Shown here: positions 56,991 to 64,000 of the stretch, one piece after another
Layout of the letters: every line of letters begins with the position of its first letter
Numbering within the stretch: the first letter of the stretch is position 1
DNA from: Ureibacillus thermosphaericus
GTDB lineage: Bacteria; Bacillota; Bacilli; Bacillales_A; Planococcaceae
Reading direction: 5' to 3'
Length of the DNA: 64,000 bases
Assembly (NCBI RefSeq): GCF_012396605.1
Contig: NZ_JAAXPW010000012.1
Coordinates: 1-64,000 of the forward strand
Position numbers and translations under genes: made by a program
The notes under the pieces: generated by a model
What the model saw: only the letters and a program-made list of their open reading frames with translations
Databases searched by the model: none
Told to the model about the DNA's origin: nothing

Positions 56991-57077
56991 CATTTATGTT
57001 GTAAATTATAATATTAAATACAGATTCAACGGGTTGTAATTGTAAAGGAGGGAAGGACGAATAGTCCAATATACATT

Positions 57078-57614
57078 ATGGAAAAACAATGGTATGTAGT
57101 TCATACTTATTCAGGTTATGAAAATCGTGTAAAAGCAAATCTCGAAAAACGAGTAGAAACAATGGGGATGCAAGATCTCATTTTCCGTGTAATCATCCCT
57201 GAACATGAAGAAACTGATTTAAAAGATGGAAAAAAACGTACGGTGATGCGAAAAGTTTTCCCGGGTTACGTATTAGTTGAAATGATTTTAACTGATGATT
57301 CTTGGTACGTTGTTCGCAATACCCCAGGAGTGACAGGATTTATTGGCTCATCAGGCGGAGGAGCAAAACCGACACCTTTACTGCCTGAAGAAGTAGATCG
57401 TCTGCTTCGTTCAATGGGATTACACAAAAAAGCAATTGGCGAGTTAGATATTGCTGTTGGCGATCTAGTTGAAGTGTTAGATGGACCATTTGCTCATTTC
57501 CAAGGAAATGTAGAGGAAATAGATGTGGATAAAGGAAAAGTAAAAGTTTCAGTTGACATGTTCGGTCGGGAAACGAAAATGGAATTAGATTTCGAACAAG
57601 TACAACGGGTATAA
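57078..57614 (+). CDS. nusG: NusG, transcription elongation factor
   Basis: A 178-residue factor with an NGN domain (WYVVHTYSGYENRVK) and a KOW domain (FAHFQGNVEEID). Start conserved (MEKQWYVVHT), yet AAAGGAGGG (57044-57052) ends 25 nt upstream. A small hairpin GGAC / GTCC (57055-57067) lies between and would shorten the distance. Confidence 0.97.
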   Translation: MEKQWYVVHTYSGYENRVKANLEKRVETMGMQDLIFRVIIPEHEETDLKDGKKRTVMRKVFPGYVLVEMILTDDSWYVVRNTPGVTGFIGSSGGGAKPTPLLPEEVDRLLRSMGLHKKAIGELDIAVGDLVEVLDGPFAHFQGNVEEIDVDKGKVKVSVDMFGRETKMELDFEQVQRV

Positions 57615-57741
57615 ACCTTTAAAAAAGAGTAAAAAATTTCAATGGTTTGCACATTTTAACCAATTTGGTTAACAAATAATTTATATCTTTATAATATTTT
57701 TACTTGCTTAAGAATATGAAAAATGATATCATTTCATAGGT

Positions 57742-57761
57742 CAGACTAGTTTTTTTAGTCT
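57742..57761 (+). other. Small hairpin in the rplK leader
   Basis: CAGACTA / TAGTCTG with a T-rich loop, about 105 nt before rplK. Another palindrome, TTAACC.TGGTTAA, lies at 57656-57673. Role unknown. Confidence 0.4.
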
Positions 57762-57865
57762 GCGATATGAGTTAATGATATTTTATCGGCATGGCTGATA
57801 AATGTATATTTGAGTGGGAGGGGCAACCCAATATACCACATCACGGACTTAAGGAGGTGTGTCTC

Positions 57866-58291
57866 GTGGCTAAAAAAGTTATTAAAATTGTTAAACTTCA
57901 AATCCCTGCTGGTAAAGCGAATCCAGCTCCACCAGTTGGTCCTGCATTAGGTCAAGCAGGTGTAAACATCATGGGATTCTGTAAAGAATTTAACGCTCGT
58001 ACTGCTGATCAAGCAGGTTTGATTATACCTGTTGAAATTACAGTATTCGAAGACCGTTCTTTCACTTTTATTACAAAAACTCCACCTGCAGCTGTATTGC
58101 TTAAAAAAGCAGCAGGTATTGAATCAGGTTCTGGTGAGCCAAACCGTAAAAAAGTTGCAACGGTTAAACGTGATAAAGTTCGCGAAATCGCAGAACTAAA
58201 AATGCCTGATTTAAATGCTGCATCTGTTGAAGCGGCTATGGCAATGGTTGAAGGTACAGCACGAAGCATGGGTATTGAAATCGTTGACTAA
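57866..58291 (+). CDS. rplK: 50S ribosomal protein L11
   Basis: A 141-residue protein of the GTPase-associated centre. GTG start at 57866 after AAGGAGGTG; the frame is open for 25 codons upstream without support. [20 protein letters not shown] and [10 protein letters not shown] are typical. Confidence 0.98.
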   Translation: MAKKVIKIVKLQIPAGKANPAPPVGPALGQAGVNIMGFCKEFNARTADQAGLIIPVEITVFEDRSFTFITKTPPAAVLLKKAAGIESGSGEPNRKKVATVKRDKVREIAELKMPDLNAASVEAAMAMVEGTARSMGIEIVD

Positions 58292-58319
58292 TCCATTGTA
58301 ATTCGTGTTAGTTTTTGTA

Positions 58320-58349
58320 GGTTGCGCAAGTTCTGTTGAACACGCAACC
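58320..58349 (+). promoter_or_regulatory. Hairpin between rplK and rplA
   Basis: GGTTGCG (58320-58326) and CGCAACC (58343-58349) form a stem with 16-nt loop; few T follow. It may be a weak terminator or an L1 feedback site. Confidence 0.45.
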
Positions 58350-58400
58350 TTTATTCGTGGGAGGTAAATTTCCGCTAAAACCACAAAGGAGGAAAAAGTA

Positions 58401-59099
58401 ATGGTAAAACGCAGTAAAAGAATGCAAGAACTTGCAAAATTAATTGATAAAACTAAATTATATCCAGTAGAAGAAGCTGTTGCATTAGCTCAAAAAACAA
58501 GCAATGTTAAATTTGATGCAACAGTAGAAGTAGCTTTCCGTTTAAATATTGATACTCGTAAAAATGACCAACAAATCCGTGGAGCAGTTGTGCTTCCAAA
58601 CGGAACAGGTAAAACTCAACGTGTATTAGTATTTGCAAAAGGTGAAAAATTAAAAGAAGCTGAAGCTGCTGGAGCAGACTATGTAGGCGATGTAGACTAC
58701 ATCAACAAAATCCAACAAGGTTGGTTTGAGTTTGATGTAATCGTAGCTACACCTGATATGATGGGTGAGGTTGGTAAATTAGGTCGTATTTTAGGTCCAA
58801 AAGGATTAATGCCAAACCCTAAAACAGGAACAGTTACTTTCGATGTTGCGAAAGCAATCCAAGAAATTAAAGCTGGTAAAGTAGAATACCGCGCTGATAA
58901 AGCTGGTATCGTTCACGCTCCTATCGGTAAAGTATCTTTCGAAACAGAAAAATTAGTAGAAAACTTCTTAGCTGTATTCGAAGCAATTCAAAAAGCAAAA
59001 CCTGCTGCAGCTAAAGGTACTTACATGAAATCTGTAAACATCACTACTACAATGGGGCCATCAATTAAAATTGACGCTTCTAGCGTAGTGATTAAATAA
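58401..59099 (+). CDS. rplA: 50S ribosomal protein L1
   Basis: A 232-residue L1-stalk protein and, in many bacteria, translational repressor of its operon. [18 protein letters not shown] is the family signature. AAAGGAGGAA before the ATG. Confidence 0.98.
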   Translation: MVKRSKRMQELAKLIDKTKLYPVEEAVALAQKTSNVKFDATVEVAFRLNIDTRKNDQQIRGAVVLPNGTGKTQRVLVFAKGEKLKEAEAAGADYVGDVDYINKIQQGWFEFDVIVATPDMMGEVGKLGRILGPKGLMPNPKTGTVTFDVAKAIQEIKAGKVEYRADKAGIVHAPIGKVSFETEKLVENFLAVFEAIQKAKPAAAKGTYMKSVNITTTMGPSIKIDASSVVIK

Positions 59100-59122
59100 T
59101 AAATAAAGATAGAATAAAACTA

Positions 59123-59151
59123 TTGACATTCATCCTATTCGTTAGTATTAT
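59123..59151 (+). promoter_or_regulatory. Promoter of rplJ-rplL
   Basis: TTGACA (59123-59128), 17 nt, TATTAT (59146-59151). Confidence 0.8.
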
Positions 59152-59170
59152 GGATGATGTTCTGAATATA

Positions 59171-59262
59171 GTGATCCATTTGTACCGTAGACAGTAGGGG
59201 TGCTCTTTGCACTTAAACTTCCCTACCGAGGACATAAAATCGGATTCTTTTTTAAGATGATG
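59171..59262 (+). ncRNA. Ribosomal protein L10 leader
   Basis: The stretch CCGTAGACAGTAGGGGTGCTC..TTCCCTACCGAGG has the conserved L10-leader stem (AGTAGGG / CCCTACC) and bulge bases. L10(L12)4 binding in the Bacillales leader lowers rplJL expression. Confidence 0.9.
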
Positions 59263-59271
59263 ACTTTTTAT

Positions 59272-59305
59272 GCCTTCGTGTGTCTACACGAAGGCTTTTG
59301 TTTTA
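59272..59305 (+). terminator. Attenuator of rplJL
   Basis: Perfect 10-bp stem GCCTTCGTGT / ACACGAAGGC with a 4-nt loop and T-rich tail, between L10 leader and rplJ. Confidence 0.9.
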
Positions 59306-59342
59306 TCGGTATGAATGACCCATTCTAATAGGAGGTGTCAAA

Positions 59343-59843
59343 ATGTCTAAGGCAATTGAAGCAAAAAAAGTACAAGTACAAGAGATTGCAGACAAATTTA
59401 AAAATTCTGCTTCTGTAGTGCTTGTTGATTACCGCGGTTTAAACGTAGCTCAAGTTACTGAATTGCGTAAACAACTTCGTGAAGCTGGCGTAGAATTTAA
59501 AGTTTATAAAAACACTTTAACTCGCCGTGCTGTTGAAGAAGTTGGACTAGAAGGACTTAATGAATATTTAACAGGTCCAAATGCGATCGCTTTCTCTACA
59601 GAAGATGTTGTAGCACCAGCTAAAATCCTTAACAACTTCGCAAAAGAAAACGATGCATTAGAAATTAAAGCGGGTGTTATTGAAGGAAACGTTGCTACAG
59701 TTGAAGAGGTTAAAGCTCTTGCTGACCTTCCATCTCGCGAAGGTTTACTTTCAATGTTACTATCTGTACTTCAAGCTCCAATCCGCAACTTCGCTCTTGC
59801 AACAAAAGCTGTTGCAGAACAAAAAGAAGAACAAGGTGCGTAA
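59343..59843 (+). CDS. rplJ: 50S ribosomal protein L10
   Basis: A 166-residue base of the L12 stalk. [20 protein letters not shown] and [11 protein letters not shown] are typical. AGGAGGTG before the ATG. Autoregulated through the leader. Confidence 0.98.
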   Translation: MSKAIEAKKVQVQEIADKFKNSASVVLVDYRGLNVAQVTELRKQLREAGVEFKVYKNTLTRRAVEEVGLEGLNEYLTGPNAIAFSTEDVVAPAKILNNFAKENDALEIKAGVIEGNVATVEEVKALADLPSREGLLSMLLSVLQAPIRNFALATKAVAEQKEEQGA

Positions 59844-59916
59844 TTTATCGCTTAAACCAATATTTCGAATACAGGCAAATAGCCTAACAAAAATACCTAT
59901 ATAGGAGGAATATGGA

Positions 59917-60282
59917 ATGACTAAAGAACAAATTATTGAAGCTATTAAAGAAATGACAGTTCTTGAATTAAACGATTTAGTAAAAGCTATCGAAGAAGAA
60001 TTCGGCGTAACTGCTGCTGCTCCAGTTGCAGTTGTAGGTGGTGCTGCTGCAGGTGCTGCTGCAGAAGAAAAATCTGAATTCGATGTAGTATTAGCTAACG
60101 CTGGAGATCAAAAAATCAAAGTTATCAAAGTTGTACGCGAACTTACTGGCCTTGGCTTAAAAGAAGCAAAAGAATTAGTTGACAACACTCCAAAACCACT
60201 TAAAGAAGGCGTTTCTAAAGAAGAAGCTGAAGAAATGAAAGCTAAACTTGAAGAAGTTGGCGCTTCTGTAGAACTTAAGTAA
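59917..60282 (+). CDS. rplL: 50S ribosomal protein L7/L12
   Basis: A 121-residue stalk protein: helical N-domain ([17 protein letters not shown]), Ala/Gly hinge, and C-domain [20 protein letters not shown]. Strong AGGAGGA; followed by a terminator. Confidence 0.98.
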   Translation: MTKEQIIEAIKEMTVLELNDLVKAIEEEFGVTAAAPVAVVGGAAAGAAAEEKSEFDVVLANAGDQKIKVIKVVRELTGLGLKEAKELVDNTPKPLKEGVSKEEAEEMKAKLEEVGASVELK

Positions 60283-60316
60283 TAATTGCTTAAGTATCGT
60301 TTATACCAAAAAATAA

Positions 60317-60349
60317 AAAGCTCGTCCTATTTGGCGAGCTTTTCTTCAT
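60317..60349 (+). terminator. Terminator after rplL
   Basis: AAAAGCTCG / CGAGCTTTT stem with T-rich tail. Confidence 0.9.
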
Positions 60350-60370
60350 TTATTTAGGGAGGCCACTCAA

Positions 60371-60970
60371 ATGACTGAACATTATTATTCACGAAAGCCT
60401 CAAACGGAAAGTAAACCTCAACAATGGCAGTTTACTTTATTAGGACACTCATTTTTATTTGAAACAGATACAGGAGTGTTTAGTAAAAGCGAAGTAGATT
60501 TTGGATCCCGTTTGTTAATTGATACATTTAACATGCCCGATGTAGAAGGAATTGTTTTAGACGTTGGTTGTGGCTACGGTCCAATCGGGTTAGCGATAGC
60601 AAAGCAATATCCAGAGCGAACAGTATATATGATGGATATTAATGAGCGAGCACTTCAATTAGCTAGAAAGAATGCAGAATTGAACGGAATCCAAAATGTG
60701 CGTATTTATGAAAGTGACGGTGTATATGTGGATGAGGAAGTCCAAGTTGCTGCTGTGTTAACGAACCCGCCAATTCGAGCTGGGAAAGAGACGGTTTTTA
60801 AAATCTATGACGGGGCTTATCAGCATTTGTGTACAAGTGGAGAGCTTTGGGTTGTGATTCAGAAGAAACAAGGAGCACCATCTACGTTAAAGTATTTGGA
60901 AGAAAAGTTTCGGTCAGTGGAAATTGTCGAGAAGAAAAAGGGATATTGGATTATCAAAGCTGAAAAATAA
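60371..60970 (+). CDS. ybxB: RsmC/YbxB-like class I SAM methyltransferase
   Basis: A 199-residue methyltransferase related to the catalytic half of 16S rRNA G1207 methyltransferase RsmC. Motif I VLDVGCGYGPIGLAIA, motif IV TNPPIRAGKE. Conserved between rplL and rpoB in Bacillales. AGGGAGG before the ATG. Confidence 0.93.
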   Translation: MTEHYYSRKPQTESKPQQWQFTLLGHSFLFETDTGVFSKSEVDFGSRLLIDTFNMPDVEGIVLDVGCGYGPIGLAIAKQYPERTVYMMDINERALQLARKNAELNGIQNVRIYESDGVYVDEEVQVAAVLTNPPIRAGKETVFKIYDGAYQHLCTSGELWVVIQKKQGAPSTLKYLEEKFRSVEIVEKKKGYWIIKAEK

Positions 60971-60994
60971 AACGAATTCCCATTAAATATTGAC

Positions 60995-61023
60995 TTGACA
61001 AATCGGCTATGATAACATAATAA
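60995..61023 (+). promoter_or_regulatory. Promoter of rpoB and structured leader
   Basis: TTGACA (60995-61000), 17 nt, TAATAA. The 200-nt leader contains a stem AGTATGCCC / GGGTATACT (61048-61056 with 61081-61089). Confidence 0.6.
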
Positions 61024-61223
61024 AATGCAAAAATATTATTTTTTGGGAGTATGCCCTTTTGTATGCAATGATTTTTATATGGGTATACTTGCCATGAATA
61101 AGTTAAGTTTAACCGAAAATGAGGTTTTGAAAAAGTCTCGTTTTCTTTTTGTCTTTGGAAAATCATACACTATTTATTTGATTTTGCAAAGACCTATTAT
61201 CGCTTTATTGAGGGGTGAATAAG

Positions 61224-64000
61224 TTGACAGGTCAACTAGTTCAGTACGGACGACACCGCCAGCGTAGAAGCTTTGCGCGTATTAAAGAGGTGCTGGAGCT
61301 TCCGAATTTAATAGAGATTCAAACAGCCTCTTACGACTGGTTCCTTAAAGAAGGATTGCTTGAAATGTTTAAAGAAATTTCCCCTATTGAGGATTTCACA
61401 GGCAATCTTTCACTAGAATTCATCGACTATTCTTTAGGAGAACCAAAATATGATGTCGATGAATGTAAGGAGCGCGATGTAACTTATGCAGCACCATTGC
61501 GCGTAAAGGTACGTCTTCATAACAAAGAAACGGATGAAGTTAAAGAACAAGATGTCTTTATGGGGGACTTCCCATTAATGACAGAAACAGGCACTTTTAT
61601 TATTAACGGTGCCGAGCGTGTAATTGTATCCCAATTGGTACGTTCACCAAGCGTATATTATCACGATAAAACGGACAAAAACGGCAAAAAAGGCTTCGGT
61701 GCAACAGTCATTCCAAACCGTGGTGCATGGCTGGAGTTTGAAACGGATGCAAAAGATATTATCTATGTTCGCATCGATCGCACACGTAAATTGCCTGCAA
61801 CAGTGCTTCTAAGAGCGTTAGGCTTTGGTTCAGACCAAGAAATTATCGATATTATCGGTGATAATGAGTATTTGAGAAATACGCTTGAGAAAGATAATAC
61901 AGATAGCACTGAAAAGGCGCTATTAGAAATCTATGAACGCCTTCGTCCAGGTGAACCACCGACAGTTGAAAGTGCAAAAAGCTTGCTATATTCCCGCTTC
62001 TTCGATGCTAAACGCTATGATTTAGCAGCCGTTGGGCGTTATAAAATGAATAAAAAGCTTCACATAAAAAATCGTCTATTTAATCAAAAAATCGCAGAAA
62101 CGTTAGTAGATCCTGAAACAGGAGAAATTATTGTTGAAAAAGATACAATTCTTGACCGACGTACGTTAGATAAAATTATTCCTTATTTAGAGAAGGGTGT
62201 TGGATTCCGTACATTATCTCAAGTAGGTGGTGTATTGGATGAAGATATTACAATCCAATCCATTAAAATATATGCTCCTAATGACGAAGATGGAAAAATC
62301 ATCAATGTCATTTCCAATGCTTACGTTGATGAAGAGGTAAAACATTTAACTCCTGCGGATATTATCGCGTCATTATCCTACTTCTTCAACTTACTTTATG
62401 GTGTAGGAAATGTTGATGACATCGACCATTTAGGAAATCGTCGTTTACGCTCTGTTGGTGAGTTGTTGCAAAACCAATTCCGTATTGGACTATCGCGTAT
62501 GGAACGAGTTGTGCGTGAGCGCATGTCAATTAATGACACAGCGTCAATCGTACCACAACAATTGATTAATATTCGTCCAGTTATTGCATCAATAAAAGAG
62601 TTCTTTGGTAGCTCTCAATTATCGCAATTCATGGACCAAACAAATCCACTAGCAGAATTGACGCATAAACGCCGCCTTTCCGCTTTAGGACCTGGTGGTT
62701 TGACGAGAGAACGTGCTGGTATGGAAGTGCGGGACGTTCACTACTCGCACTATGGCCGCATGTGTCCTATTGAAACACCAGAGGGTCCAAACATCGGTCT
62801 AATTAACTCATTATCAACTTATGCGAAAGTGAATAAGTTTGGTTTTATTGAAACACCTTATCGTCGTGTTGATCCTGAAACAGGCCGAGTGACAGACCAA
62901 ATTGACTACTTAACAGCCGATGAGGAAGACAACTACATCGTAGCTCAGGCAAACTCACCGTTAAATCCAGACGGAACTTTTGCCAACGAGGAAGTTTTAG
63001 GTCGATTCCGTGGAGACAACACAGTATTCAAAAGAGAATTAGTTGACTACATGGACGTATCACCTAAACAAGTCGTATCTGCTGCGACAGCATGTATCCC
63101 ATTCTTAGAAAACGACGACTCTAACCGTGCATTAATGGGTGCAAACATGCAACGTCAAGCAGTACCATTAATTCAACCAGAGGCTCCGTATGTAGGGACA
63201 GGAATGGAATACGTAAACGCTCGGGACTCTGGTGCTGCTGTAGTTAATAAGTATGAAGGAATCGTTGAACATGTTGAATCGCGTGAAATCCATGTTCGTC
63301 GAATTGAAATTAGAGATGGAAAAGAAGTAAAAGGCGAACTGGATAAATATAAGCTTCAAAAATTCCAGCGTTCCAACCATGGAACTTGTATTAATCAACG
63401 CCCAATCGTTAAAGTTGGGGATCGCGTAAAACCAAAAGATATTCTTGCAGATGGACCTTCCATGGATAAAGGCGAACTTGCTCTAGGTCGCAACGTTCTT
63501 GTTGCTTTCATGACTTGGGAAGGTTTCAACTACGAAGACGCGATTATTATGAACGAACGTCTTGTAAAAGATGATATTTATACATCCATTCATATTGAAG
63601 AATATGAATCTGAATCTCGAGATACTAAACTAGGCCCAGAAGAAATTACTCGCGATATACCAAATGTCGGTGAAGATGCGCTACGTAATCTTGATGATCG
63701 CGGTATCGTTCGAATTGGTGCTGAAGTACGTGACGGTGATATTTTAGTAGGTAAAGTAACACCAAAAGGAGTTACGGAATTAACTGCTGAAGAACGCTTA
63801 CTTCATGCCATTTTCGGTGAAAAGGCTCGTGAAGTTCGAGATACGTCATTACGTGTACCACATGGAGCAGGTGGAATCGTCCTCGATGTTAAAGTGTTTA
63901 ATCGAGAAGACGGTGATGAATTACCACCTGGAGTAAACCAATTAGTGCGTGTTTATATTGTTCAAAAACGTAAAATTCGCGTCGGTGACAAAATGGCCGG
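61224..64000 (+). CDS. rpoB: RNA polymerase beta subunit (partial, runs off window)
   Basis: About 925 codons of the roughly 1180-residue beta subunit, open to the window end. TTG start at 61224, GAGGGGTGA 5 nt upstream. Recognisable: [20 protein letters not shown] at the start, and the rifampicin region around 62620-62800 ([20 protein letters not shown] then [17 protein letters not shown]), where the residues important for rifampicin binding appear wild type. No frameshift seen. Confidence 0.98.
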   Translation, partial: MTGQLVQYGRHRQRRSFARIKEVLELPNLIEIQTASYDWFLKEGLLEMFKEISPIEDFTGNLSLEFIDYSLGEPKYDVDECKERDVTYAAPLRVKVRLHNKETDEVKEQDVFMGDFPLMTETGTFIINGAERVIVSQLVRSPSVYYHDKTDKNGKKGFGATVIPNRGAWLEFETDAKDIIYVRIDRTRKLPATVLLRALGFGSDQEIIDIIGDNEYLRNTLEKDNTDSTEKALLEIYERLRPGEPPTVESAKSLLYSRFFDAKRYDLAAVGRYKMNKKLHIKNRLFNQKIAETLVDPETGEIIVEKDTILDRRTLDKIIPYLEKGVGFRTLSQVGGVLDEDITIQSIKIYAPNDEDGKIINVISNAYVDEEVKHLTPADIIASLSYFFNLLYGVGNVDDIDHLGNRRLRSVGELLQNQFRIGLSRMERVVRERMSINDTASIVPQQLINIRPVIASIKEFFGSSQLSQFMDQTNPLAELTHKRRLSALGPGGLTRERAGMEVRDVHYSHYGRMCPIETPEGPNIGLINSLSTYAKVNKFGFIETPYRRVDPETGRVTDQIDYLTADEEDNYIVAQANSPLNPDGTFANEEVLGRFRGDNTVFKRELVDYMDVSPKQVVSAATACIPFLENDDSNRALMGANMQRQAVPLIQPEAPYVGTGMEYVNARDSGAAVVNKYEGIVEHVESREIHVRRIEIRDGKEVKGELDKYKLQKFQRSNHGTCINQRPIVKVGDRVKPKDILADGPSMDKGELALGRNVLVAFMTWEGFNYEDAIIMNERLVKDDIYTSIHIEEYESESRDTKLGPEEITRDIPNVGEDALRNLDDRGIVRIGAEVRDGDILVGKVTPKGVTELTAEERLLHAIFGEKAREVRDTSLRVPHGAGGIVLDVKVFNREDGDELPPGVNQLVRVYIVQKRKIRVGDKMA

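Overview
The window is a 64 kb piece of an AT-rich, low-GC Gram-positive (Bacillota, Bacillales) chromosome. The gene order ctsR-mcsA-mcsB-clpC-radA-yacL-ispD-ispF-gltX-cysS-mrnC-rlmB-rae1-sigH-rpmG-secE-nusG-rplKA-rplJL-rsmC-like-rpoB is the conserved Bacillales block upstream of RNA polymerase. Strong AGGAGG-type ribosome sites, CtsR/CodY/PerR/Fur-type operators, a T-box, an L10 leader, a SleL-type cortex hydrolase and sigH all fit a spore former. Protein style and the shortened block (no disA after radA, no cysE before cysS) suggest a Planococcaceae-like member (Lysinibacillus/Ureibacillus relatives), but the genus is inference.

Layout. 0-6.7 kb: redox genes (HxlR-type regulator, ahpC-ahpF with two PerR-like boxes), a Nudix hydrolase, mqo, sfsA and a small spore-like protein. 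6.8-11.9 kb: a ferric-siderophore uptake cluster (FhuF-type reductase, ATPase, two permeases) facing its binding lipoprotein across two Fur-like boxes. 12-18 kb: DUF1540 protein, RlaP-like nucleotidyltransferase, DUF5658 protein, an unlisted 55-aa small protein, a two-gene operon of DUF1611 protein plus ornithine/alanine-racemase-like enzyme behind a structured leader, and a three-LysM GH18 enzyme that appears to start at CTG. 18-25.3 kb: TetR regulator divergent from a TolC-like protein, a membrane-fusion lipoprotein and an RND pump. 25.3-27.7 kb: pgeF and a six-repeat lectin-like beta-propeller protein. 28-32.8 kb: branched-chain amino acid ABC transporter behind three CodY-like boxes. 33-41.4 kb: DUF6904, two aldehyde dehydrogenases with DUF779 and DUF4003 genes, an acyl-CoA thioesterase, a HemAT-like oxygen sensor and two small membrane proteins. 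41.5-64 kb: the housekeeping block, ending inside rpoB.

How the genes work together. Iron (Fur), peroxide (PerR) and nutrient (CodY) modules each pair a recognisable operator with the expected target. The CtsR operon couples repressor, arginine kinase, its activator and the ClpC unfoldase. The 3' half is translation and transcription machinery with its own RNA control elements (T-box, L10 leader, attenuators).

Most unusual content: (1) a complete tripartite-pump gene set, including a TolC-type protein and an adaptor with the R-x3-L-x6-S docking motif, in what looks like a single-membrane organism; (2) the DUF1611-racemase operon with a promoter, a 140-nt leader and a terminator hairpin just before the start; (3) a six-unit 21-bp repeat array between clpC and radA; (4) a lectin-like propeller built from two-blade duplications; (5) several tiny proteins carrying spore-protease-like or LPQTP/EFSREL motifs. 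No rRNA, tRNA, CRISPR array, prophage or intact insertion sequence was seen.
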